This document shows, piece by piece, positions 17,411 through 25,580 of a stretch of 40,519 nt of DNA. A model generated the notes under the pieces. The model ran no database searches. It was given only the letters and a program-made list of their open reading frames with translations, and was not told the origin of the DNA. How positions within the stretch are numbered: position 1 is the stretch's first letter; each line of letters begins with the position of its first letter. The position numbers and the translations under genes were made by a program. The stretch spans positions 1-40,519 of the forward strand of contig JALEFZ010000019.1 in the NCBI GenBank assembly GCA_022760475.1, given 5' to 3'. The DNA is from Bacteroidia bacterium. Its GTDB lineage: Bacteria > Bacteroidota > Bacteroidia > J057.

Positions 17411-20400
17411 ATGGAACCTAAAGATCCACATAGTTTAAGTCCAGTTAGCTATAGCTACGAAGATAAAATGAACAGCCGTAGGCTGATAATTGATACAATT
17501 AACCTGGTATTAGCTGCCATCCCTAAGACCAAAGGCTTAAAAGCAGACCATATCCTAAATGTTGCGCAAGCTGCAGGCTGGCTGAAAAATGATGATGAAA
17601 AGGTATTCACATTGATACATAAGGCCTTGCTGAATGCATCACTTAAGATAATAAACAAGAACATACAGTTATTTACCGTTCCATTTTCCAAAAAGACCCT
17701 GAAAACCCTCAGTGAAGACTTGGCCATGAGAATTGCAAGCCTACCTTTAAAGCTGGATAAGTCTTTTTTTGTTGATCCTGGGGAAGCTATAAAAATCCAT
17801 GAATTCTATGAAAAGCTATCTGACTGGCTTCATCGTGAAGGGAAACTCAGAAAAGAGAAAGCTGTTTTATTGGCCAATGAGTTAGGCAATTATTTCGATG
17901 TTGAACTCATCGAGCAGTGGCGGAAAAACGAAGACCATTGGCAGTCTATCCTAGAATTTTATGAAGGAACACCCTTTTCAGAAGGGTACTTGAAAAGGGT
18001 GAATATGAAGGCATATCAGAATCACCTACGGAACATGTATTTTAAACCTGTTATGGGTGATGAAAAGGGAATGAGTTTGAGTGATGTTTATATAGAGCCA
18101 GATTTCCGTATTCATGAACGTTGTTTTGAGAAAGAAGATAAAAGACCATTCATTGAAGAATGTAGAGAATCTAACTCTGAAGCTTTTGCAAAAGTTCCAT
18201 TTAATGGAAGTATTCATAAATATGTAGAGAGTTTCTTTTACAAAGAAAATCCATTGAATCTTCTTTCAGGAAAAGCCCAGGTGATGATATTGTTGGGGTA
18301 TCCAGGACAGGGAAAGACTTCCTTTTGTTCTAGGACGATTTATGATTTCCTTCAAGGAAGTATTAAAAAACCTGTTTATTTTGTTCGACTGAGGGACTTG
18401 CAACACCCTCGTGACCTGATTAATGCTTTTGAAAGCACCCTTAGAAATCATTTGGAAAAAGAAATAGAAGATTTCATAGGAGAATTAGATGAAGAGGCTT
18501 TTCAAAATGCTGTTTGGATCCTGGATGGCTTAGACGAGCTTCACATGAAGGAAGGCTTTAGCAATGAAGACATCTCAAAATTTTGTGATAGACTCGCAAA
18601 TAAAACCTTTAATAAACCCAATCTTCAAATTCTGTTCACTTCCCGTTATGGATATGTAAGTCTTGAAAAACTACAAAAAGAGCGCTTTCAAATAGTTCGT
18701 TTAGAACCCTTTACCGAGCAACAACAATTACAGTGGCTGGAGAACTACAAAGATTATTATCCTGAAACTCAACTTAATAAAGAGACTCTGATAAAAATCA
18801 ATCAAGCAAGTAGTTCTCTACATCACTTACAAGAACTAGCCAACCAGCCTATTTTACTCCATCTTATAGCTACTTCTAAAGAAGGCTTAAAGGAAGGAGA
18901 TAAAAGAGTCTCAATTTATAACAATCTATTTCGTACACTCATTGACCGTAAATGGTCAAAAGATAGAAGTCTCGATCAACATAGGAATTTGAAGCCCCGG
19001 GACCTTGAAAAATATCTCATGGAAATTGCCTTGGCAATTTTTCAAAGTAACAATGAATATGTGAGAAGTTTAGACCTGGAGTCATTTCCAGCGACAGAGA
19101 GGTTTATGAAAAAATTGGGAACCAACAAATTGGGAGATGTCCTGAAGAATTTGATGGTTTCTTTTTATTTCAGGGAAGTCAATAAAAAGGACACAGACAA
19201 AAAAGAGGATAAAAGGGCTTATGCCATTGAGTTCCTTCATAAATCATTGATGGAATATTTGGTAGCCAAAAAGATTTGGTATGCACTCACAGAGCTTCTT
19301 TTGAGCACCAATAGGGAGAACGAGTATTATACAAACGACTGGAAGGATGTATTAAAAGAAATAGCTATCCTGTTTGGAGAGAAAAAAATAAGTGAGGAAA
19401 TATGGGGATTTCTGAAGGAGATAATTGAGTTGGAGGATGAAAAAGAGTGTAATGACTTACAGGAAAGAATGAAGCAATTTCTTCCTGCCCTTTTAAAGCG
19501 AGATTTCCTAGACCCTTCGGTAATAGGGATTGATGCCATATCGAAAGCCTTGAATATCTTCGGCGGATATTGGATAAGTTTTTCCTTTTTGGGTTTAGAT
19601 AGAAATTTTATATCAGAGGCTATAAAGGGAAAATTTTCTTATTTATTGAAAGCTGTGAATTTAGTTGGAGTTACACATCTTAATTTAACTCAACAAAACT
19701 TTAGCTTTGGTAATCTCGAAGGAGCTATTCTCGACGGAGCTAATCTCGAGGGAGCTAATCTCGAGGGAGCTAATCTCGAGGGAGCTAATCTCGAGGGAGC
19801 TAATCTCGAGGGAGCTAATCTCGAGGGAGCTAATCTCTTTAGAGCTAATCTCGAGGGAGCTAAGCTCGAGGGAGCTAATCTCTTTAGAGCTAATCTCGAG
19901 GGAGCTAAGCTCTTTAGAGCTAATCTCGAGGGAGCTAATCTCGAGGGAGCTAATCTCGAGGGAGCTAATCTCTACGGAGCTAAGCTCGAAGGAGCTAAGC
20001 TCGAAGGAGCTCATCTCTTTAGAGCTCATCTCTTTAGAGCTCATCTCTTTAGAGCTAATCTCGAGGGAGCTAATCTCGAAGGAGCTAATCTCGAAGGAGC
20101 TAATCTCGACGGAGCTAATCTCTTTAGAGCTAATCTCGAGGGAGCTAATCTCGAGGGAGCTAATCTCGAGGGAGCTAATCTCGAGGGAGCTAATCTCGAG
20201 GGAGCTAATCTCTACGGAGCTAAGCTCTACGGAGCTAAGCTCGAAGGAGCTCATCTCTTTAGAGCTAATCTCGAGGGAGCTAATCTCGAGGGAGCTAATC
20301 TCTTTAGAGCTCATCTCTTTAGAGCTAATCTCGAAGGAGCTAATCTGGAAGGAGCTAATCTGGAAGGAGCTAATCTGGAAGGAGCTAATCTGGAAGGAGC

Positions 20401-20683
20401 TAATCTGGAAGGAGCTAATCTGGAAGGAGCTAATCTCGAGGGAGCTAATCTCGAGGGAGCTAATCTCGAGGGAGCTCATCTCTTTAGAGCTAATCTCGAG
20501 GGAGCTAATCTCTACGGAGCTAATCTCTTTAGAGCTAATCTCGAAGGAGCTAATCTGGAAGGAGCTAATCTGGAAGGAGCTAATCTCGAAGGAGCTAATC
20601 TCGAAGGAGCCAAGTTAAGTTTAAATCACAAATCAATCGTGCAGAAATTCAACATTAGATTAGACAAAATAATATTTATCTAG
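17411..20683 (+). CDS. NACHT NTPase with long C-terminal pentapeptide-repeat domain
   Basis: A 1090-residue STAND-type ATPase. The N-terminal about 280 residues are helical and of unrecognised type and may be the effector. The NACHT domain has Walker [13 protein letters not shown] (about residue 297) and Walker [11 protein letters not shown] (about 370), then ILFTSRYG and a helical region with [14 protein letters not shown], typical of NLR-like proteins. Residues 772-1066 are exactly 59 uninterrupted pentapeptides of the form A-(N/K/H)-L-(E/F/Y/D)-(G/R), predicted to fold into a right-handed quadrilateral beta-helix of about 15 coils. Bacterial NACHT proteins are known anti-phage defence proteins in which the C-terminus senses infection; here that role would fall to the pentapeptide rod. 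It sits 106 bp behind the integrase, the usual cargo position. Low G+C. Confidence 0.9.
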   Translation: MEPKDPHSLSPVSYSYEDKMNSRRLIIDTINLVLAAIPKTKGLKADHILNVAQAAGWLKNDDEKVFTLIHKALLNASLKIINKNIQLFTVPFSKKTLKTLSEDLAMRIASLPLKLDKSFFVDPGEAIKIHEFYEKLSDWLHREGKLRKEKAVLLANELGNYFDVELIEQWRKNEDHWQSILEFYEGTPFSEGYLKRVNMKAYQNHLRNMYFKPVMGDEKGMSLSDVYIEPDFRIHERCFEKEDKRPFIEECRESNSEAFAKVPFNGSIHKYVESFFYKENPLNLLSGKAQVMILLGYPGQGKTSFCSRTIYDFLQGSIKKPVYFVRLRDLQHPRDLINAFESTLRNHLEKEIEDFIGELDEEAFQNAVWILDGLDELHMKEGFSNEDISKFCDRLANKTFNKPNLQILFTSRYGYVSLEKLQKERFQIVRLEPFTEQQQLQWLENYKDYYPETQLNKETLIKINQASSSLHHLQELANQPILLHLIATSKEGLKEGDKRVSIYNNLFRTLIDRKWSKDRSLDQHRNLKPRDLEKYLMEIALAIFQSNNEYVRSLDLESFPATERFMKKLGTNKLGDVLKNLMVSFYFREVNKKDTDKKEDKRAYAIEFLHKSLMEYLVAKKIWYALTELLLSTNRENEYYTNDWKDVLKEIAILFGEKKISEEIWGFLKEIIELEDEKECNDLQERMKQFLPALLKRDFLDPSVIGIDAISKALNIFGGYWISFSFLGLDRNFISEAIKGKFSYLLKAVNLVGVTHLNLTQQNFSFGNLEGAILDGANLEGANLEGANLEGANLEGANLEGANLEGANLFRANLEGAKLEGANLFRANLEGAKLFRANLEGANLEGANLEGANLYGAKLEGAKLEGAHLFRAHLFRAHLFRANLEGANLEGANLEGANLDGANLFRANLEGANLEGANLEGANLEGANLEGANLYGAKLYGAKLEGAHLFRANLEGANLEGANLFRAHLFRANLEGANLEGANLEGANLEGANLEGANLEGANLEGANLEGANLEGANLEGAHLFRANLEGANLYGANLFRANLEGANLEGANLEGANLEGANLEGAKLSLNHKSIVQKFNIRLDKIIFI
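19724..20608 (+). repeat. 59-unit, 15-bp tandem repeat encoding pentapeptides
   Basis: Exactly 59 in-frame 15-bp units with hardly any silent change. Main variants are GCTAATCTCGAGGGA, GCTAATCTCTTTAGA, GCTAATCTGGAAGGA and GCTAATCTCTACGGA. Identical variants occur in runs (for example six successive CTGGAA units near 20345-20435), the pattern left by slippage or unequal crossing-over. The array carries no stop in several other frames. Confidence 0.97.
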
Positions 20684-20715
20684 GCTGATGAGGAGATATT
20701 TGGAGAATTCTGGTA

Positions 20716-20907
20716 CTACTCTTTAGTAGATCTTTGATAGAAGGAAATTACCTTCTCAATCAGAGTTAATACACCTATCAGAAATGAAATAACAATTCCA
20801 GCTTTTACAAAAAAGGTTTCCATATAACCCCACGCCAGACCAGAACTAATCAAGCTACTCACGATCCCAGAAACCGGCTTTGTAACAATTCTATAAACTT
20901 CCTTCAT
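20716..20907 (-). CDS. Small two-helix membrane protein, holin-like
   Basis: A 63-residue protein with two hydrophobic stretches (about residues 11-28 and 34-53, KAGIVISFLIGVLTLIEKVI) and a short charged tail. It is the last gene of the leftward operon, 24 bp behind the M23 peptidase. Size, topology and its place next to a cell-wall hydrolase resemble a holin, but no family signature is visible, so the call rests on context. Confidence 0.6.
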   Translation of the reverse strand: MKEVYRIVTKPVSGIVSSLISSGLAWGYMETFFVKAGIVISFLIGVLTLIEKVISFYQRSTKE

Positions 20908-20909
20908 AA

Positions 20910-20942
20910 TAATTCTACTTTGAGACTAATTCTACTTTGAGA
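20910..20942 (-). repeat. 16-bp direct repeat at the M23 / holin-like junction
   Basis: TAATTCTACTTTGAGA (plus strand) occurs at 20910-20925 and 20927-20942. The right copy contains the last codons and the stop of the peptidase gene, so the gene end has been duplicated into the spacer. Confidence 0.9.
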
Positions 20943-21459
20943 AAAAAGGCCATGGATCTACCAACTGGCCATCCTTCATAAATTCAACATGAATGTGATC
21001 AATCATCCTGGAGGAGTACTTTGTGCTAATCTGCTGGGCGAGGCCGATCTGCTCTCCCTTGCGGATGGAAACTCCTATCCGGATGGCCTCCATGTAGAAG
21101 ATCTTGATAGCATAAGCACTAAAGGCCCCAGTGCCGAGGATCTCAATGCCGCTATACCTGCCATCATCCCTATAGGGTATTGCCAGGCGATTGATGTAGC
21201 CTGCGATGGGGGAATAAATGGGCTGTCCGGGAAGAACAACAAGGTCTACACCTTGATGGGTTCTGCTTCCCCTTGGCGCACCGAAATGGCCTTGGCCGAG
21301 GGGATCATTTCGCATCCGGATGGGAGAAACGGGAGGATCAAAAGAAGCAGTTGCTCCAAAGCGACTTTGACTCCCGGATCTTGAAAAAGACCTGGTGATG
21401 GCATAGGCTCCTGCAGAGAAGCCTATCAATAAAGCCGATATGGATAATGCTTTTTTCAT
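20932..21459 (-). CDS. M23-family (LytM/lysostaphin-like) metallopeptidase
   Basis: A 175-residue peptidase with an N-terminal signal anchor (residues 1-22). The zinc-binding motifs are complete: THQGVD (His68, Asp72) and DHIHVE (His155, His157). SPIAGYINRLA is the usual strand after the first motif. Such enzymes cut peptidoglycan cross-links. Within this operon, next to a peptidoglycan-binding membrane protein and a holin-like protein, it may act in virion entry or in host lysis. It is short for a cellular M23 protein and lacks LysM or coiled-coil parts, which fits a viral enzyme. Confidence 0.87.
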   Translation of the reverse strand: MKKALSISALLIGFSAGAYAITRSFSRSGSQSRFGATASFDPPVSPIRMRNDPLGQGHFGAPRGSRTHQGVDLVVLPGQPIYSPIAGYINRLAIPYRDDGRYSGIEILGTGAFSAYAIKIFYMEAIRIGVSIRKGEQIGLAQQISTKYSSRMIDHIHVEFMKDGQLVDPWPFFSK

Positions 21460-21528
21460 TTTTAAGTTGCTGGTGTTACCATTGCTACCTTTTTTCCATT
21501 GCTGCCCTGTTTGCCATAGATGCTTGAC

Positions 21529-21987
21529 TTACCACCTGTATTTAATGCCTCGCTCCTGATAGAGCTTGTTGACCCTTCGAATGGCAGAGGCTGACAACTC
21601 CCTTGAGATGGCTGCAGGTAAGTCTTGAGGTTCTCCATCAGGAAGGCCAAACCAGTAATGTTGCTTTTTGCCGTAGGCTGCGATTAGTCCCAGGACATCG
21701 GCCTGGTTGTTCATTTCCTTTAGGAGGGTTTCAGCCCTTGCCTTGTCATCAGCTACTGCAGAGTGCTTCAAAACAGAATATACCTGGTCCGCAAAGGCCT
21801 TTAACTGAAAGCTGGAAAGGGAAGGGAAATTTCCCTTTTGGGCTTCCTTTTTGAGTTCCTTGGCTGCTTCTCCATCTACCCTGGCTTCTGTCTCTTCGCT
21901 TTTGAAGCGGGATAGCCCAAACCAAACAAGGCCTGCACCTGTGATGGTCAGGCCTGCTCCAATCCATGTTTTTGTTTTGGGATCCAT
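21529..21987 (-). CDS. Membrane-anchored protein of unknown function
   Basis: Unrecognised 152-residue protein. One membrane helix near the N-terminus (about residues 8-26, WIGAGLTITGAGLVWFGLS) is followed by a charged helical region and a compact C-terminal part ending in RRVNKLYQERGIKYRW. The N-terminal anchor layout is shared with several neighbours in this operon. It lies 16 bp after the peptidoglycan-binding gene and 69 bp before the M23 gene, so it may belong to the same cell-wall module. Confidence 0.72.
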   Translation of the reverse strand: MDPKTKTWIGAGLTITGAGLVWFGLSRFKSEETEARVDGEAAKELKKEAQKGNFPSLSSFQLKAFADQVYSVLKHSAVADDKARAETLLKEMNNQADVLGLIAAYGKKQHYWFGLPDGEPQDLPAAISRELSASAIRRVNKLYQERGIKYRW

Positions 21988-22003
21988 GTCTAATTGTGTG
22001 AAT

Positions 22004-22378
22004 CTAGTCCGCTTGGCCGTTGACCGTTTGGCTGTTGAGGATTAAGGCAATGCCAAGCCCCGAAAGGCTTAGGCCGAATAATATCATTCCAATTTTACCT
22101 GCAAAGCCCCCTTTGGGCTTGGGAGGAAAGTCGTTGGAAAAGGAGTTGGTTGATGATTCAGAATTGGAGCTTTGAGAGATATTTGCCTTTACAACTTGTT
22201 GCATGCGGTTGTAGCGGATATTGTCTACCTGGCTGCGGCCTTCGACTTGCCTCAGGGCTGCATCAGTTTTATCACCGAAAATGCCATCAACTGCCAATTG
22301 CTCACTTGAGGGCAGCATCAGGTTAAGGTACATTTGAATGACCTTAACCTGATTTCCTCTTGCTCCTTTTCTGATCAT
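22004..22378 (-). CDS. Peptidoglycan-binding-domain protein with C-terminal membrane helix
   Basis: A 124-residue protein. Residues 1-47 match a PG_binding_1 domain (GARGNQVKVIQMYLN, then AVDGIFGDKTDAALRQVE). A Ser/Asn-rich linker and a C-terminal hydrophobic helix (about 92-113, GKIGMILFGLSLSGLGIALI) follow. The order, binding domain first and anchor last with no signal peptide, would suit a protein anchored in a virion membrane that presents a cell-wall-binding head. In cells this domain usually sits behind a signal peptide, so the layout is unusual. Confidence 0.82.
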   Translation of the reverse strand: MIRKGARGNQVKVIQMYLNLMLPSSEQLAVDGIFGDKTDAALRQVEGRSQVDNIRYNRMQQVVKANISQSSNSESSTNSFSNDFPPKPKGGFAGKIGMILFGLSLSGLGIALILNSQTVNGQAD

Positions 22379-22389
22379 AAATGGGTTTG

Positions 22390-22644
22390 CTACAGGTTTC
22401 TCTGGATGTGCTCCTTGACTCTTTTGGCTTCGGCTACACCCTCTCGGTATGCCTTGGCTCTTGCTTTAGCCTCCTTCGCCCAATTGTTGTAGCGCTCGAC
22501 ATAGGCGTTGACCTTATCGGCAGTCTTCATTTTTGAGGTAGCCGGCTTTTTGGGTTGCTTCTTTCTGAAGCCTCCTTTCCTGGCATCGGAGAGATCCTGT
22601 TTGCTTAGGTTGATCTTTGAGATCAGTTTGATTGTCTTTGCCAT
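22390..22644 (-). CDS. Small, strongly basic protein
   Basis: An 84-residue protein rich in Lys, Arg and Ala, with no hydrophobic segment. The middle (RKGGFRKKQPKKPATSKMK) is basic and probably disordered; the rest is helical. It could bind DNA or RNA inside a particle, or act as a scaffold. No family recognised. It is 11 bp upstream of the peptidoglycan-binding gene. Confidence 0.65.
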   Translation of the reverse strand: MAKTIKLISKINLSKQDLSDARKGGFRKKQPKKPATSKMKTADKVNAYVERYNNWAKEAKARAKAYREGVAEAKRVKEHIQRNL

Positions 22645-22697
22645 GATTATTCAATTAATCTGTTGTAAAGGGTCAATAGTTGATGATGATTCAACCT

Positions 22698-22922
22698 TTA
22701 GCCCATGTGCTTTCTTAATTCAGCGAGGGCTTTGGTTTTGTAAATGGGGTTTTCGACTACTTTAACCAGCAGTGCTAGGTCTTCGAAACTTAGGCTGCTG
22801 ACCAATTTGACTACCTGGTCAGCTACCTCTTGTGCGCTTTCTTGAGGCACTGCGATGTTGATTTGGGCTTCAACGAGGGCCGTTTTCTTCTTTCGTTTCC
22901 ACCTTAACTTTTTTCCTGACAT
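22698..22922 (-). CDS. Small protein overlapping the coiled-coil gene
   Basis: A 74-residue protein with a basic N-terminus (KKLRWKRKKK), followed by a hydrophilic-amphipathic domain ending in KALAELRKHMG. The frame is open further upstream to 23099, but that part lies antiframe inside the coiled-coil gene and reads as low-complexity sequence, so I chose ATG 22922, leaving a 53-bp overlap. No family recognised; the overlap implies translational coupling. Confidence 0.6.
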   Translation of the reverse strand: MSGKKLRWKRKKKTALVEAQINIAVPQESAQEVADQVVKLVSSLSFEDLALLVKVVENPIYKTKALAELRKHMG

Positions 22923-23730
22923 ATTCCTGAATTGTAGTTTGAATGTTTCTGAGTAATTCTGGCTCCTTAACTTGCTCATAGAGGAATTCAGCGATTTCAT
23001 CGATGATGATTTCTTCCTCTGATTGAGGTTCTTCGGGCCCTGCCTGGCTTCCGAGGCCATCCTTTTTGGGGATGAAGTCCTTGACTTCCCTGATGACATC
23101 CTTTACCTCCCTGCTCCAATCGCCAAAGGCAATGACTTTTTGCTGCTTTTCTTCTTCAAATTGCCTTCTTTCTCTCTCCAGCTCGTCTCGTTTCATCCTC
23201 ATTTCATGCTGGAAGTTTACCCTCTCCAGGGCAAGGGCATGCTTTTCTGTCTGCAGCTCAGAGATCTGTTTGAAGTAGTCTTGTTGTTGGGTTTGAAGGT
23301 GGCTATTGAGGCTTCTTCTTTCCTCCTGGATTTCTCCGAGGTTACCTGCCAGGATGTTGTAGGCATCGAGGGGGGAGAAGCCAAATCCCTGGAGGGGAAG
23401 ATTTTGAGCCTGTGGTGTTGCCCCTTCCTGCTGTGGGAGTGCCACATCGATGGGCCCTTTTCTTTCTGATTCCTTGGCGTTGTAGGTAGACTGGACATAT
23501 AGTCTAAACCTCACCCTGGAGGGATCAGCTCCATCGTAGAGCTTGATGGCATTTTGCAATCGGTTGAACCCTTCTTCCACAATCTCCTGCCAATCATTAG
23601 AATTCCAATCTTGCTCACAAAACTTGGTATAGGACTTATATCCCTGTCCCAGCCCCAGCTCTCTTTTCTCCAGGTGAAAGAAGCCGGCTCTATTTTGTAG
23701 CATGAATTCCTTGACGTTTTCCAGTTTCAT
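22870..23730 (-). CDS. Coiled-coil protein of unknown function
   Basis: A 286-residue protein. An N-terminal globular part (1-120) contains many aromatic residues. A long heptad-like coiled coil follows (about 130-200, with ERVNFQHEMRMKRDELERER). The C-terminal part (215-286) is acidic and helical. No membrane segment. It lies between the small beta-rich genes and the membrane and peptidoglycan genes of the operon, so a scaffold, tether or minor structural role is possible but unproven. Confidence 0.72.
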   Translation of the reverse strand: MKLENVKEFMLQNRAGFFHLEKRELGLGQGYKSYTKFCEQDWNSNDWQEIVEEGFNRLQNAIKLYDGADPSRVRFRLYVQSTYNAKESERKGPIDVALPQQEGATPQAQNLPLQGFGFSPLDAYNILAGNLGEIQEERRSLNSHLQTQQQDYFKQISELQTEKHALALERVNFQHEMRMKRDELERERRQFEEEKQQKVIAFGDWSREVKDVIREVKDFIPKKDGLGSQAGPEEPQSEEEIIIDEIAEFLYEQVKEPELLRNIQTTIQEYVRKKVKVETKEENGPR

Positions 23731-23785
23731 GAGAGATGTTGGTTTGGTGGCTGAATCTTGAGTTTTTGCTTAAATAATGGGTGTT

Positions 23786-24178
23786 TTAAATGATTGATGT
23801 TGAGAAAAGGGAATACCTGGCTGAAAGGATTGGACCTTGGCAAATGAGGCTGTGCTTGATGCTTCCTTTGGTAAGGACGATGAAATCAGACTTGTATGAA
23901 TACCTGATTCCCGGGACAAATAGAACCGGATGCAAGGGGATCAACCTGGCTCCTGCTTCTGACTGAATCCGGATGTATGGAGCATCGAGGTTCAATGCCT
24001 GGTCAGCAAAGATGTCTAGTTGTACCCCTGAGATGATCCCCAATTTGGAGTTTTCCAATTTGAAGGTGGCCGCCTCTTGCACACTTCCTATTTGCCTTTG
24101 ATAGATCACAGGCAAGGCATCACTCAGAGGGTTCTCTGGAAGGCTTGAAAGGTGATATGTGAAAAAGTCCGGACTCAT
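23786..24178 (-). CDS. Small beta-rich protein, candidate minor capsid protein
   Basis: A 130-residue protein without signal peptide or membrane helix. From residue 27 on it reads as a succession of short strands (ATFKLENSKLGIISGVQLDI, YIRIQSEAGARLIPLHPVLF, KHSLICQG), a profile expected of a single jelly-roll. It follows the 119- and 239-residue beta-rich genes, so the three may be capsid components. No sequence signature proves this; it could also be a minor or vertex protein. Confidence 0.6.
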   Translation of the reverse strand: MSPDFFTYHLSSLPENPLSDALPVIYQRQIGSVQEAATFKLENSKLGIISGVQLDIFADQALNLDAPYIRIQSEAGARLIPLHPVLFVPGIRYSYKSDFIVLTKGSIKHSLICQGPILSARYSLFSTSII

Positions 24179-24187
24179 CTGTTTTTA

Positions 24188-24241
24188 TTCTCCAGTTAAA
24201 TGTTCTTCAGCTTAAATGTTCTCCAGTTAAATGTTTTCCAG
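24188..24241 (-). repeat. Gene-end tandem repeat after the 119-residue protein gene
   Basis: Read on the minus strand, the last five codons with the stop, CTGGAAAACATTTAA, are repeated as CTGGAGAACATTTAA and CTGAAGAACATTTAA (with one inserted base), then a partial CTGGAGAA. The repeat therefore copies LENI-stop into the spacer. Confidence 0.92.
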
Positions 24242-24586
24242 CTTAAGCACCAGGTCAAATGTGATGGCTGTTGCAATGGCTTGGGTATTTTCCACCACAA
24301 ATTCGATGATGTTTCCCTTAGCCCTGATGTCAAACTCCTTGAGCCTTTTGTCATGGGGCAAATGGGTAGAAGCAACATAATCCCTGATGTTGGTAGGATC
24401 CTGATAAGTCTGTCCTTTGGTCTGGATTCCCAGGCGCAAGGGTGGTGCAAAAGAATCCTGCTCAGGGACATAGATCCCTACCAGCCTGTCAAAGTCTTTT
24501 TCTGTGGTGTAGTCCTCAATGAAACTGCCTGCGGATCCTGAGACAGGAACAGTGATGGGAATGGTTACAAACTTGGTTTTCTGCAT
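24227..24586 (-). CDS. Small beta-rich protein, candidate second capsid protein (single jelly-roll)
   Basis: A 119-residue protein almost wholly made of predicted strands (FVTIPITVPVSGSAG, LVGIYVPE, GNIIEFVVENTQAIATAITF), with no signal peptide or membrane helix. The size is near the minimum for a jelly-roll. It lies directly behind the 239-residue candidate. Sphaerolipovirus-type viruses use a large and a small single jelly-roll as paired capsid proteins, so this arrangement fits. No motif supports it directly. Confidence 0.62.
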   Translation of the reverse strand: MQKTKFVTIPITVPVSGSAGSFIEDYTTEKDFDRLVGIYVPEQDSFAPPLRLGIQTKGQTYQDPTNIRDYVASTHLPHDKRLKEFDIRAKGNIIEFVVENTQAIATAITFDLVLKLENI

Positions 24587-24606
24587 GTTCTATTGCCTTA
24601 ATGATG

Positions 24607-24651
24607 AAATAGTAGAAATCTAAATAGTAGAAATCTAAATGGTAGAAATCT
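24607..24651 (-). repeat. Three 15-bp tandem repeats between two candidate capsid genes
   Basis: AAATAGTAGAAATCT (plus strand) is present three times in tandem, the third with one change (AAATGGTAGAAATCT). It lies between the stop of the 239-residue gene and the start of the 119-residue gene. Confidence 0.95.
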
Positions 24652-24694
24652 AATTGGAGGGATGGAATCCCATCCCTCCTGGCTTGCCACCAAT

Positions 24695-25414
24695 TCAGGA
24701 GTTGGGCGCTGTGATAGGTCCCAACATTTTCACCTTCAAAAAATTATTTCCTGTCAATGTGCCACCTGCTGGAAGCTGGTAGGCAATCTGGATGTTTTTG
24801 TCTTCACGGATGAGGAAGGGAGTCTTTAGCTGCAGGGCACCAAAGTAGCTTGGCAATGCGCTGTAACTTCCTCCTGGATTGAAGAACTGGCTAAGCTGCA
24901 TCTCCAACTTTTCCTTTCCTCCCACCTTGATTTGTAGCTCACCATTTAGGACAGCTGCAGGGATGGAATTGCTGATGTTGTCATAGTCTGCCAGGGCAGG
25001 GTCTGTGATGGTAGCAGAATTGGCAAATTCCAGCATGATGGAGGTTACCAACTTATTCTGCCCTGCAGGAAGTTTGTTGTTGGCAAAGTTTTTCAATCCC
25101 ACGGTGATGGGGGTATTGTTTTTTTCATCCACCAGGTACTTCAGGCCTGATCCACCGGTGATGGTACCTGCAATGAAAAGGACATTATCCTGGAGCTGAA
25201 GCTCACCTTTCATGATGGCCTGACGGGTATCCTCAGTAAGGTCTTTGTAGACTGTCCCAAAGAGCAACTGCTCCCTGGAGACCAGTTTGTTGGCATGCTT
25301 CAAGGTGGCGAAGGCTGCTTTTCTGGCAGTGCCATCATTTTGAAGTCCCAATCCGGCCAGTGCCATCTCAGCCACCTCCGGAGTGATAAACATTGAGCTA
25401 AACGTATTCGACAT
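24695..25414 (-). CDS. Candidate major capsid protein (jelly-roll-like, 239 residues)
   Basis: A 239-residue soluble protein without signal peptide. The first 70 residues are helical (ARKAAFATLKHANKLVSREQ). The rest is a long run of predicted strands and Gly/Pro turns, such as VTSIMLEFANSATI, LNGELQIKVGGKEKLEMQLS, ALQLKTPFLIREDKNIQIAY and LKVKMLGPI. This layout resembles jelly-roll major capsid proteins of tailless phages. It is preceded by an unusual 166-bp leader holding a 54-bp duplication, and followed by two further small beta-rich genes. The length is long for a single and short for a double jelly-roll. Identification as capsid is an inference from profile and position. Confidence 0.65.
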   Translation of the reverse strand: MSNTFSSMFITPEVAEMALAGLGLQNDGTARKAAFATLKHANKLVSREQLLFGTVYKDLTEDTRQAIMKGELQLQDNVLFIAGTITGGSGLKYLVDEKNNTPITVGLKNFANNKLPAGQNKLVTSIMLEFANSATITDPALADYDNISNSIPAAVLNGELQIKVGGKEKLEMQLSQFFNPGGSYSALPSYFGALQLKTPFLIREDKNIQIAYQLPAGGTLTGNNFLKVKMLGPITAPNS

Positions 25415-25451
25415 CGATATTTTGCTTTTAGATGAATAGTTGAGTTAAATG

Positions 25452-25559
25452 GATGATAATTCATCCGATGATGATTGCTCATCCTTGGATAATTGATTAT
25501 CCTTTGATGACTGGTCATCCGATGATGATCGATCTTCCTTTGATAATTGATTATCCTTT
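25452..25559 (-). repeat. 54-bp tandem duplication in the leader of the candidate capsid gene
   Basis: Two adjacent 54-bp copies (25452-25505 and 25506-25559) differ at about ten positions. On the minus strand each begins AAAGGATAATCAATTATC and contains ATCATCATCGGATGA. Inside are short hairpins, for example GGATAAT-TG-ATTATCC at 25487-25502. An in-frame stop excludes a longer capsid gene, so the repeat is untranslated leader. The upstream gene's end GTTAACTGA is also copied just behind its stop. Confidence 0.9.
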
Positions 25560-25580
25560 GATCAGTTAACCTATGATCGG

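Noticed and set aside
19724..20608. Dense direct repeat resembling a CRISPR array
   Set aside because: Units are contiguous, in frame and without spacers, and lie inside a coding region.
19685..20618. Long open frames in other frames and on the minus strand across the pentapeptide array
   Set aside because: They result from a 15-bp repeat without stops in several frames; the product would be a plain repeat of a few residues, and only the NACHT frame continues into unique sequence at both ends.
22923..23099. Upstream extension of the small gene ending at 22698
   Set aside because: It overlaps the coiled-coil gene in another frame and has low-complexity composition; ATG 22922 is the better start.
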